DNA of 64,000 bases from Ottelia alismoides (taxonomy: Eukaryota; Streptophyta; Magnoliopsida; Alismatales; Hydrocharitaceae): positions 62,001-126,000 of the forward strand of contig JAZKJV010005550.1 in the NCBI GenBank assembly GCA_037367405.1, given 5' to 3'. Under the pieces are notes generated by a model. The model was not told the DNA's origin. It made no database searches and was given only the letters and a program-made list of their open reading frames with translations. The position numbers and the translations under genes were made by a program. Shown here piece by piece: positions 33,095-44,630 of this stretch; position 1 is the first letter of the stretch, and every line of letters starts with the position of its first letter.

Positions 33095-33633
33095 CTATAC
33101 TTAGGATATACTTTATCCTAAGTATAGGGGGGTGTAGACACCGAGTTGTTCATTCTCGTTCTGTTTCATTACTCCTGTTGTTGCCTATACCTAGGGATCC
33201 TTCACCCTAAGTATAGGGTGGGGGGGTAATGTCGTCCTTTTATCTTGTATATATTTGTCTTAGTTTCTTCTATTCTCTCTCTTGTCCCTCAACTGTTGAT
33301 ATTCTTTTCTATACTTAGGGATCTTTTACCCTAAGTATAGGGGGGACAAGTGGATTCGTTGAGTTCATATATTCTCTTCCTCGGTCTTCCCTGTTTGTAC
33401 AATCTTCTATACTTAGGATTACTTGATCCTAAGTATAGGGGGGATCACCGACTTCCATTCATTTCATTTTTTATTCTTTGAGCCGTTGTAGTATAGGATT
33501 CTTTTCACTTTTCTATACTTCGCACGAGTTATGTCTTCCTTTATCGCTCTTTAATCACTATGAGGACATAGTTCGAGCTAAGTATAGGGGGGTGTCGTAT
33601 ATATTGTATATATACTTTAGCCACAACTCGTAC
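33095..33633 (+). repeat. Hairpin array with PPT-like 3' arms (element B)
   Basis: Five inverted repeats: 33095-33132 (14-bp stem, loop TACTT), 33185-33218, 33309-33345, 33407-33443 (13-bp stem) and the long one at 33513-33592. Each 3' arm ends CCTAAGTATAG or GCTAAGTATAG followed by Gs. GCCACAACTCGTAC at 33620-33633 can pair with GCACGAGTTATG inside the long hairpin, an alternative to its own stem. Confidence 0.85.
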
Positions 33634-33639
33634 TTTTGT

Positions 33640-34140
33640 ATTTTAATAATGTGGCTATTATTTATAAAATTGGAATAAAAATGTTTTGAAAAATATTTGT
33701 AAAAATGTTTGTAAACTCTTTTGTAAAAAGTTTTGTAAAATATTTTTATAAAACATTTTGTAAAATGATTTGTAAAATTATTTTTGTACAAATAATTTGT
33801 AAAATGTTTGTAAAAATTATTTTGTTTGTAAAATGTTTGTAAATTATTTTTATATCAAAATTATGTATATTGTACAAATATTGGTAAAATGTGTGAAAAT
33901 AAAATGTTTGCAAAAAACTGTTTGTAAAATTGTTTGCAAAATGATTTGTAAAAGTTTTGTAAAATCATTTGTAAAATTATTTTCAAAATTATTTGTAAAT
34001 GTTTTGTAAAATGGTTTGTAATATTTGTGTAAAATATTTTGTCATGTGGGATATAAATTATTATGAGTATAAAAGTTATTTTTGTAAACTTGTACAATCT
34101 ACGTGTGAATAAAAGCCGTAATTATTTGTAATTTATGTAA
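33640..34140 (+). repeat. Degenerate TTTGTAAAAT repeat tract
   Basis: About 500 bp built of irregular repetitions of TTTGTAAAAT and close variants, spaced about 10-20 bp. Similar but weaker tracts lie at the same place in A (7980-8760) and, on the minus strand, D (52110-52440). Non-coding low-complexity sequence. Confidence 0.7.
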
Positions 34141-35661
34141 TTTACAACTTGTATATAAAATCCATGTATAGAATATTTATATAAATTCTTTTAAAATCCA
34201 CTTGTAAGATTTTACATAAAACTTGTAAATAAAAAGTCATTTTGTAAAACTTTGTATAAAATGTGTATAATTCTTATATATATTGTTATATAAAACTCTT
34301 TGTAAATTGAGTGTAAAAGCCTTGTAAATTCTTGTAATGTGTATAATTGACTATTGAAAAGACCTAAAAATTGAAAAAGATAAAATCCAAAAAAATTGCA
34401 AAATTCTTTGAAAAACTTTTCAAAAAGATTTTGTCTTTTATTTTCTTCTTTTAAAAAGAAAAATTTTGTAAATATTTTCTTGCACGAGCATTTGCATTTT
34501 TTTAGAATAGTATTGACATTTAAACTAGTCTAGAATAAAATTGGAAAATGGAGCTTGGTTAAGACCTTAATCCACTTAATTATAAGAGGAACCTTATAGG
34601 ATTTTGGGTTAAGACTTTTCAGGTCCATTTGGGACTTAATTATTTGAGTCCACTAGGCTATGTTCACATGCCATCTTGATGAGCATAAGTAGAACATTTA
34701 ACAACACACACATGACTCTCACAGACAATGGCTTTACTTGCACCAGCACCTTACACATAGCTCTCTACGGATGAGGTGGTGAGGAGGCAGTTTCCTTTGG
34801 CTTGGGGTAGCATACGAGGGTAGTACTTCTAGGCGGAACCTCTCGTCTTCTTTTAGTGAAGGAAGTGTGTCTCAACTTGATCTGGTAGGTGTGAGGTCTA
34901 ACGACAGAAGTCGTGGGTTGCAATAATGCTTCAAAAGAGGGATATTCTACTGGCTCAAGAAGACAAACTCCTTATGTATATGCTGCACCATGTAGATATG
35001 TTGTACATATGTGTTAAAAAAAAGAAAAGAAAAAGATGCAAAAATCAAGAAAAAAACTCCAAAAAAGTGGTGGGTCTGGGAGAAAATGATAATCCCACCG
35101 GCGTGTATATAGTTTAATAAAGCAAAGCTTATGTTACCCATTCTCATCTCATGAAGCTTGCAATGGGAGACTTAGCTACACTGGTTGGGCTCCCAGGGAT
35201 ACGTGGCTGCACTAGTCACGGTCCATTCTCTTCTTTCCCCCTCTTCTTGAGCCGATTGAACTTGAACTTAGAAGGGAATACCCCGCTCCTCGAGGAAAGA
35301 GTTGCTAGACTGAGGAATTAGAGTTACCTTGTTGAGGGAGGTTGTTTCTTTATCATTTCTGAGGTGGGGAGCTACATATCACTTACACGTACAAGAAAAG
35401 ATTCATGGTCATTAGAGTTTGTGTATGTAGACTTGTTCTGATATGGATTATTGAGGAGTCTTGACCATAGAATGGTGGAACTTAGAGGCTGTTGAGTCTT
35501 AAACCTAGATCCCAATAAGGTTCCAACAAACTAATAATCCAAAGGTCTGACTGAGCTCCATACTTCAATTTTATGAAGATAAGTTTAATAATCAATATTG
35601 TTCTAAATTCTTTCCTTTTTCTTTTCTTATTTTTCTTTTTCACTTTTTCTTTGAATAAGTG
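34141..35661 (+). other. 3' non-coding region of element B with conserved blocks
   Basis: AT-rich to 34540, then blocks shared with A and D: GAGCTTGGTTAAGACCTTAA (34551), CATGACTCTCACAGAC (34709), GAGGTCTAACGACAGAAG (34891), GCTTCAAAAGAGGGATA (34929), GAACTTAGAAGGGAATACC (35264) and CTCGAGGAAAGAG (35287). No sizeable ORF. Their order is the same in all three elements. Confidence 0.65.
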
Positions 35662-35698
35662 TTTGCTAAGGGACTAGCAAAGGTAAAGTATAGGGGAA
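35662..35698 (+). promoter_or_regulatory. Polypurine tract with upstream hairpin (element B)
   Basis: TTTGCTAAGGGACTAGCAAA (35662-35681) is a hairpin, followed by the PPT AAAGTATAGGGGAA (35685-35698) and the LTR start TGATGAATCC. Confidence 0.85.
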
Positions 35699-38600
35699 TG
35701 ATGAATCCATGATTCATCATCTTTATTCTTTTATTTTAGCTAAAATCCTTAGTAAAACACATGTACATATTCATTAATTCTCATTATTTACCATTCACCA
35801 TCTATTTGTTAATAATGTATATTTATCATTCTTTTTAACCAAAATAAAAGAATAAAGAAGAAAAGAAAAAAAGAAAAGGAATAAAGAAGGATGTATTTAT
35901 GGAATAAATGCAGAATGACCTGAACCCCGAGAGAAGGTCAAGAATTGACCTGATCGACCAGGAATAAAGTTGAGGGAGATAGGGTCTATAACTTATAAAA
36001 ATCAAGAAAACCAAATCTCACTTGTACATATTCACCATTTTCCACCTTGTACATATTTTCACCTATTTTATTTGTTAATAAAACAACTTCAAATAAATAT
36101 ACTTCCTTCTTGAAAGTTGTGCGTAATAATGTATACTAATTTATAAAAATATCAGAAAAATTATTTAACCATTAAATAAATAAATACTATGAACCTAAAA
36201 AGCCTAAAAGTCCAACTTCTCAGGTTCATAACTATTTATAGAAACTCCAAATTTACCAAACTCACTTTTAAACTTTGTTTTATAATTAATACTATTTATT
36301 AAAAATATCAAAAAAATCGTGGAATAAAAGGTGTGAGTTTTAGCATCTGGACTCCTTTGTATATATGTACATTATGTGTATAAAACTTCTTTATTTTCTA
36401 TCTATTTATTCATAATTTCAAATAACTTAATTCTTTTTATGAATTGTTCATAAAAATCACTAGAAAAATACAAAAATATAACTTAAAAATAAATTTGAAT
36501 AAATACCAATAAATCTCGAAATCTAAAAGCCGTAAAACCTAGCTTCCAAACCTCATAACTCGGCCATATGAACTTCGATTTGAGTGCACTCACTTTTAAA
36601 GTTCTTTTTGTAAAAATATCTATCAAATAAAGGTGATTTCACTAAAATCAGATTTAATGTGCAAAAAGTAGGTTTTGGGACCTTATGGGTATATTTATAT
36701 ATATGTATATATTGTATATATTTTTATTTATTTATTTCCTTATTTATTTTTGCACATATTGTATTTTTAAATGTTTTGTATATATTTATTTTAATTATAT
36801 AAAATAAAAATAAAAATTATAAAATCTGAAAATATTCAAAAATAAAATAAAGTATGTATCACAAAGGTATTTTATACCTATTAATAAATGTATTTATTTA
36901 TTTTATCTTATTTAATTATTTTATTTTATTTATTAAAAACCATCATAAAATTATTTCTTAAATTATCAACATTATTTATTTTCATTATTTTGTAATTAAA
37001 ACCATTTATTTTATTTATCTCTTACTTAATCTGCGGTTTCGTCCTTTTCCCCCTTCAGCCCAAATAAACTGCTCGCCAAGCCATTTTCTCCAAATATTCT
37101 AGAGCGGGTCGTTGATCCGATCGAGTTGATTTCTTCACCAAAATAAAGATTTCACAACCCTCATTTTCGCCCATATGAATTTTCAAATTTCCCGCCTCGT
37201 TTTACGTGCCGAATTTTCGTTCGCAATTTGACGTTTCTCATCTTATAAATAAGCCCCCATCTTCTTCCTCCTCCCAACTTTGGCCATTTTCTCCATCTCT
37301 AAGGAGGTCCAATGTATCATGAGTGACAACTGATTGTTGTTGAAGCGAGGAACGGTGCGAATCGGCCTCTGATCCGGCGATCCGTCGCCGTGCTCCGCCT
37401 CGCCGGCAAGCCAAGCCTCCGCGAGTCGCCGCCACGTCAAGGCAATGACCCGAAGCTTCTCGGAGCTTCAGCCGAGGCAAATCCACCCCATCTTATATAG
37501 TCTTAGGCTAAATTTTCATATCGATTTTGCTTTATTCTTGTGTGATTTTAGTAGCCGCGGATCCATAATCTCTATTTGTTGCTGAAACCGGTTCGATCGA
37601 TTCGTCACCTATCCATTTCATCTTCATTCCCCTTCGTATTCTCCTTCTACCTTCCATACCTTCCAGATCCGATCGCGGGATCATTGGAGCTCATCCTCCG
37701 CAACATAGAAGCTCCTTTCATTCACCTTTCCTATTCATGTTTTGGACCGAGGTTCAAGAGCCTCGAGTCATATTCATCTCTTACAGGCTGACAATCTAGA
37801 GACGAGAAGAACAACACGGAACTGTGAATCTACACATCCATCTAAGATCAAGATACCACTGCATTCCAGATCGCAAATAACAACTTCAGATATTATTTTC
37901 CGTCCTGATCGAGCACTTCAAGGAGCAGCAATTAGATAGGGAATTCGATTGGGCATCTGACACTAAAGCCAATTATCAATTCCAGCCATACGATTCACAG
38001 GAGATTGGGATTTCTTTATTAAAACTTTTAGCTACATTTATTTGAATTCGTAATCTTAAGGTTGATTCTAATTTGGGATCCATACAGATCATTCACTGGA
38101 ATCCGTCCATTATCATTGAAAACCAAATTAATGACCTGGAGGTTAAAACCATAGCAATCAACGGCAACATATTCGTGGAGGGGCATACGCGCAGCAACAT
38201 CAAAAGCAAAGGCTGGACACGAGATCAGAATAGACCAACCATGAAGTGCCTTCGAGATAGAGATTTTCCTCGAATCAATTCCGCATCGTCTGGACCCTTC
38301 AAATCCTCCGCGCTTCAGATTCCATCAGAATTTGGGTATCGCCGCCTACCGTCGCAGTATACAGAACCATCATCGACGACCGAAGATTTCAGGGAAGAAC
38401 TGAGCGAGCAGCAACCATCCATCTGAAACAATCCACCGCTTAAGCCCCAACAGACTGCATGTGCGTTGTGCGTGCACGAGAGATTATATTTGGTAAAATT
38501 GCATAAATTTGATATGTTACTTTAAATACTTCATTTCGAACCAGAGTTTCTTGTGAAATATTTGCAGAAGATTCCTTTGCTTTCAATCTAATAATATTTT

Positions 38601-39252
38601 AATCTTATCCATCACGTGAAGTATTCACATACTTTGCTGGGATTAATTGCAATATCCCATTAGAAGTTGGAGGATAATTAATAAAAGCAAGGAATATTTC
38701 TCTGCAATTATCATGTTGGTCCTCATCCTGTAGATCACATATGCATTATCCCATTAGAACTTGGAGGTCAATTACCATGTATGCATGACAATCACGTGAT
38801 TGCTTTATCATTTTGTAGATTGGCCCCGTGAATTCTCATATTCTGTTATCATTCAATTTGTTTCTATCTTTATATGTCTTTCATTTTCTTTGTTTGAAAA
38901 ATTTAAAAAATAAATATTAAAATTTGAAAAAAAATTATAATCACTAAAAAGTTCAAAATCAGAAAACATAAAAAAATTATATTCACAAAAACCCAAGAGT
39001 AGCTTGCTTAGTTTCCCTCTTTTATTTCATTGCTTATCTTTGAATTGAATAACCCTTGCTTAAATAATTGTTGCCTCCTTGAGTTCGACCCTGGGAGCTA
39101 TACCAGGTTAATAATTAAATAGCAAAAGTCCATCATTCTCTTTCATTGCTTTGATTGGATTTAATAATTGTTTCATTCGGTTGGTTTTTATTCGGGTACA
39201 ACGACATTCTCCATTAATAAACTAAAACCCAAGTGAGATTTCCAGCCAATCA
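35699..39252 (+). repeat. 3' LTR of element B (3.55 kb)
   Basis: TGATGAATCC ... CCAGCCAATCA, collinear with the 5' LTR but without the hAT element. TATA box TATAAATA at 37244-37251; conserved block at 35916-35988. It is followed by the duplicated target GTTCC (39253-39257), after which the gag of element C resumes. Confidence 0.92.
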
Positions 39253-39257
39253 GTTCC

Positions 39258-40096
39258 TAGTAGGGTCAGAGATCCGCCCATCAATTTTAGGGAGGCGGTC
39301 CATAGCAGTACCAACACCAACAGTTCTGGCCTCAGTATCAGTCTCCACATCACTTCCAGAACTAGCGACATGGCCAACAACAATAGTCTTCTTATTTTTC
39401 CACAGTCTTACCATTAGCAACAGTCTGCATTTTTTCCTCCTCCTCCTCCTCAGTATTAGCAGTATGGATACTAGCAGCCTCATCATTTCTAGTCTCAGCG
39501 ACAACCCATCATTGAGCATCCAGAGGCACCTTCAGTGAGTCCAGCACTTGATCAGTTAGCATTACTGATGAAGAACATGAATGATCTTACTCAGAGGCTT
39601 GACGACCAAACCACCACAAAGACACTGATCCCAGCACAGGTCGAGGCCAATCCCAACAATTTCAGACATAAGGAGCAGGTAGCCAATGCTCGATCCACAC
39701 TTGAGACAAGTATGTCCCTTGGTTTTACATGTTTGTCTGACACCATTCATCTCAGAAGTGGTCCGAGATTGCAACCGCCTCCACAACCATTGGGATAGGG
39801 GGATCAAGCCAGTGAGAAAGTATAGTCTACACCATCTTCTTCACCATCATTGCTGGGAACCAGTAAAGCAGCACCCGAGCATGGAGTTTCACCATCTTCT
39901 TCCCTACCATCATCATCTTCACCTTCAGATGTAGATGCAGATCACCGTCAGCAAGGGAGAACACACCAGTCGTGGATTCTTCCTCTTCACCAGCAGCAAC
40001 AACCCTTTGTATCTTAGATTTTGTTTTTCGTTCTTCTAATTTGGAAACACTATACAAACTGATTTTGGTTGTCCCATTGTATAAGAGGATTCTACT
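39258..40096 (+). pseudogene. gag: gag of element C, 3' part (continues from 25157)
   Basis: Directly after the duplicated GTTCC, sequence resumes that matches the C-terminal half of element A's gag. It has a Gln/Pro-like tract (frames broken), then DQLALLMKNMNDLTQRLDDQ at about 39550, AQVEANPNNF at 39636 and IHLRSGPRLQPP at 39746. Frameshifts and stops are frequent. Not functional. Confidence 0.82.
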
Positions 40097-43000
40097 TTGA
40101 ATAATCGAAATGCACATTTGAATGTTTCTTCTGATTATGTGCCATTTCCTTCTGCCTTGAATAAAATCAAAAAAAAATCCAAAAAACTAAAAACAGCTCT
40201 ATTTGATCCTGGAGTGGTCGAGATCTTGCAGAACATCTTTTTAGAGATGCCAATCCTTAAGGCCATGGAGTACATGCCTGCAGTGAAAAAGGGTATGAAA
40301 GAAGCATGTACACAAAAGTGTCAAATAAAGCAGAACATATGAAAGAAGACAGAAAAGCACATCTTGACCATGGCCACAGTTCATGCCATCAACAACCCCC
40401 ATCCAAAAAGAACCTCACATCCGTTGCCACATATTTGATCAAGAATTTGATCGCACTCTTCTCGATAGCGGTTCCTCCATTAATCTCATGCCATCATCTC
40501 TACTCAAATAGTTTGGGTTAGGACCTCTTAGATCGACCTGGATGATCCTTTAGTTTGCTGATATATCAATCAAGAGGTTGAGGGGCATTATAGAGGATGT
40601 TATTGTAATGGTGAAGGGAATGAAATTCCCTCTTGATTTTGTTGTCATGGATATGGACACACCTGCACCGTTAATCCATACCCTAATCATACTAGGTCGA
40701 TCGTTCCTTCGAACAATTGAAGTAGTAGTTTATTACGGTACTAGAGAGATCATCTTTCACTCTAGTAGAGATAAGGTGAAAATTGAGATGATCTCCGATC
40801 CTAGACCATCACTGCCACCATCAACAACTAATGAGAGAGAAACAATTACACTAGTATCTGAAGACTGTGATTTTCTTGCTGAATTTAGAGATATCGATCT
40901 TTTTACTGATTTCATTGATACCCAAGAGTTCTTTTCTTAGAAGGAATCTCTATAAAGCATAGTCAACATGCGTTCCCTTGTTGATTCTACTGATGTGTTT
41001 GCTGATGGGCAGTTTGAGCTGATTTCTGAGGATCAGTCTGAGTTTTTGGAGGTACCCCTGATATTCCTTTCACACATCATTTTGAGACTACTAATGATAT
41101 ACCTCCTTCTGAGAGTTCTGATGTACAGATATCTGAGCCACATGCTGAGTGTCTGCATATGCACATATGTGAGACACATTTCAGAGATTATTGCTGAGAT
41201 ATCTGTACCCTTCATTTTTGAGAGTATCGAGGATTCTGAACATCCTAATGAGACATTCCTGTCTGAGCAGAGATCATTCGTTGCAGATCTTTCTGAGATT
41301 CTATTTGCTGAGCCGTTAGTAGCCAGGGTGTATAATACATAGAGTACAGATAATATACCTTCTACCAGTGCAGTTACAGAGGTTGTTACAGAGCCTATTC
41401 TGACCCCACCTGAGATCAAGGTTTTACCATCAACATTGAAGTATGCCTTCCTTGTGGGCCCCCCTAGATATTTCCAGTCATCCTCAGCTTGCAGTTGACC
41501 GATGAACAAGAATCTCGCATGCTAGAGTTTCTTGAGAGAAACCGTAAGGCCATTGGATGGAATATTTCAGATCTCTGTGGGATTAGTCATGCTTTGTGCT
41601 CGCATCATATCTACTTATACGATGACTGTAAACCCTCCCATGAGTGTCAACATCGTTTAAATCTGAACCTAAGGGAGGTTGTCATGAAAGAGATCAGGAA
41701 ATGGTGTTATGCTAGCTTTATTTATCCCATTTTGAATCCCAAGTGGGTCAGTCCTTTGCATGTGGTCCCGACAAAATCCGAGATTACTATCGTGAAGAAT
41801 GACCGTGGTGAGGAGATTCCGACCCATGTACCTACTTCATGGCATGTCTGTTTAGACTACCAACACCTGAGTTCAACTACCAAGAAGGATCACTTTCCGC
41901 TGCCCTTTATTGATCATATTATTGATAGGTTGGCAGGGAAAGAGCTCTTTTGTTTCTTGGATGGGTACTCGGGATATAACCAGGTTGCTATTGCTCCTGA
42001 GGATCAAGAGAAAACTACTTTCACTTGTCCATTTGGCACATATTCCTTTAGATGGATGTCCTTTGGATTGTGTAATGCCCCCGCTACATTCCAAAGGTGT
42101 ATGTTGGCCATTTTTGCTGACATGGTGGGTAGTTTTCTTGAGGTATTTATGGATGATTTCTCGATCAGTGGGGATAGTTTTGACACATGTCTTGCTCATT
42201 TAGACCGAGTCCTTCAACGTTGCTGCGAGGTAAACCTAGTGCTCTCATGGGAGAAGAGTCACTTTATGGTGACTAATGGGATTGTATCGAGCCATGTCAT
42301 CTCCAAACATAGTGTGGAGGTTGACCCGGCTAAGATCGATGTGATATCCAAGCTTGAGCCACTACAGAACTTAAAGTAGTTGAGGTCATTTCTGGGACAC
42401 GTAGGATTCTATAAGCAATTCATTAAGGACTTCAGCAAGATCGCCTGACCTTTGACTGAGCTTTAATGCAAGGAGAGTGAGTTTATTATTGATGAGAAAG
42501 TCCTCCTTCCATTTCATCAGATGAAAGAAATGGTTACTGGTGCTCCTATCCTACAACCACCTGATTGGTCTCTTCCCTTTGAGATCATAATGGATGCATC
42601 AGATTTTGCAGTTTGAGCTGTTTTAAGATAGAGAAGGGATGGGATACTGTTTGCTATACACCAGAATTATACAGTGAAAGAGAAGGAGATGTTAGTAGTT
42701 GTGTTTGGATTAGAGAAGTTCAGATCTTACCTCCTTGGTTCGCACATTATTGTGTACACGAATCATACTGCCATACAATACTTACAGCCAAAGAAGGATG
42801 CCAAACCACACCTTATCAGATGGATACTTCTTCTACAAGAATTTCATTTGGAGATTCGAGATAAACCCAGAGTGAAAAAATATCGGGACAGATCATCTTT
42901 CCCGCATTACAAATGCAAATACTTCTGAGTAGAGCATGATCCCTATTTTTGAGACCTTTCTAGATGAGACCATTTTGTCTATGGACTCGCTCCCATGGTA

Positions 43001-44335
43001 TGTTGATATTATGAACTATCTTATCTCCAAGAATGTTCCACAAGATTGGTCGAAACACAAGGTAGATAGATTTCTGTCGGCGATACATTTTTCCAATGGG
43101 AGGGTTCGTACCTATTTTGTGAGGGTGTGGATTGTATCTGGAGAAGGTGCATTCCTCAGGAGGAATATACAAGTGTACTTGAGCACTGTCACAAATCAGA
43201 ATATGGTGGACATCATTTGGGGAAACACACGATAATGAAGATTTTATGGAGCGGCCTATGGTGACCAACATTGTTTTAGGATGCTACAGAGTATGTTCGA
43301 GGTTGTACTGACTGTCAGAAAATGAGAGGAACCATTGGTTCCAAAGATACTATGCCCCCTGAGATATATACATATTTATGGTGTTTTTGATGCTTGAGGC
43401 ATATACTTCATGGGCCCATAACCTATCAGTCAGGGAAATCAGTACATCCTGCTTGCCGTGGATTATGTTAGTCGTTGGGTGGAAGCTATCCCCACCTGAG
43501 CCGCTAATAGTCGTACAATGTGTTCTTTTCTCAATGAACATATTTTTGCATGGTTCAGGATCCCAAGATACTCATTTCATATGAGGAAAGCCATTTCATT
43601 AATAGAGAAGTCAAGAAGCGTGTGAAGGAGTACGCCATTGAGCACATGATTGCCTCTCCTTACCACCCATAGACTAATGGCTTGGCTAAAATTGCAAATA
43701 GGGAGATCGAGATTATATTGCAAAAACTTTTACGTCCAGATAGGAAGAACAGGTCCCAGATGCTTGACTCAGTTCTATGGGCTTATCAGACGGCGTACAA
43801 GTCACCATTGGATATTTCTCCCTACCAATTGGTGTATAGAAAGCCTTGCCACCTGCCAGTGGAATTAATTCACAAATCTTTATGGACACTCTATGTATGA
43901 AATCTTGATTATGAGAAAGCAAGAAAGAGCAGTAAATTGGATCCGAAAAGATTGCTGGAATTCCGAGATTTTGCATATGAAAAATCACTCATGTACAAGG
44001 AGAGAGTCAAGCATTGGCATGATAGACACATTTAAAGATAAACATTCTCCCCTGATCAGAAAGTATGGTTGTTTGATGCCAAATTGAAGTTATTTCCAGG
44101 CAAATTGAAAAGTAAATGGCCATGACCCTTCATTGTGATAACTGTATGTGACAATGGTAGTATTGTCATATCTAGATTATCATCTGACGCACATCCATTT
44201 GTTGTGAACGGACAGTTGCTGAAGCCATATCTAGATCATGATACATTCCTGCTTGTGGTTGATTCTATATCTGTGGTATCAGACGATGAATTCTTGACAT
44301 CTTCTGTGTCTAATACATTAGCTGATTTTCTCTTA
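40097..44335 (+). pseudogene. pol: Athila-type pol of element C: PR, RT, RNase H, integrase; decayed
   Basis: In order: EYMPAVKKGMKEAC near 40268; protease DSGSS at 40464; RT 41600-42300 with FMDD at 42146-42157 in the longest intact frame (41489-42379); RNase H about 42540-42900, frameshifted; integrase about 43250-44330. Stops include TAG 42377. In the integrase the first catalytic Asp is replaced by Tyr (TAC 43404) and the preceding Trp codon is TGA. An acidic linker lies between protease and RT (40850-41340). It is more decayed than element A or D, consistent with element B having inserted into it later. Confidence 0.87.
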
Positions 44336-44399
44336 TATATCCTTTCATTTTATTCTTTCTTCTTCCGTTTTTATCATTCACCTCTTTTCCATGTGTGTG

Positions 44400-44525
44400 C
44401 TATACTGAGGATGTACTCTATCCTAAGTATAGGAGAGGTGAATGACTTGAGTTGTTCATATTCATCCTGTATCATCACTCTTGTTGTTGCTTATACTTAG
44501 GGATCCCTTACTCTAAGTATAGGAG
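44400..44525 (+). repeat. Two remaining PPT-like hairpins of element C
   Basis: H1 44400-44433 (CTATACTGAGGAT / ATCCTAAGTATAG, one mismatch) and H2 44490-44525. A third is cut: TTTTCTGTAC at 44627-44634 runs straight into LTR sequence, so the rest of the 3' region (about 2 kb in A, B and D) is missing. Confidence 0.8.
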
Positions 44526-44630
44526 GAGTGATATTGTTCATACTATCTTTTCATGTATTTATTTTCTTTAATTTTCTTCGGATCTCTCGCTTGTCCTTCA
44601 ACTTGTTGATATTATTTTCTGTACTCATTC

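Larger units (their letters stand above)
25158..39252 (+). mobile_element. Non-autonomous Athila-like element B, inserted in gag of element C
   Basis: 5' LTR 25158-29571, PBS 29575, internal region to 35698, 3' LTR 35699-39252. The target-site duplication GTTCC is present at 25153-25157 and 39253-39257. The internal region (6.1 kb) has a gag and an acidic ORF but no protease, RT, RNase H or integrase motif in any frame, so movement would need enzymes in trans. LTRs differ at roughly 19 of 540 compared bases (26761-27300 against 37273-37812), about 3.5%. Confidence 0.9.

Noticed and set aside
33095..33592. CRISPR-like array because of regularly spaced palindromic repeats
   Set aside because: Repeats are imperfect, spacing is irregular, each is followed by PPT-like Gs, and the context is a plant retrotransposon.
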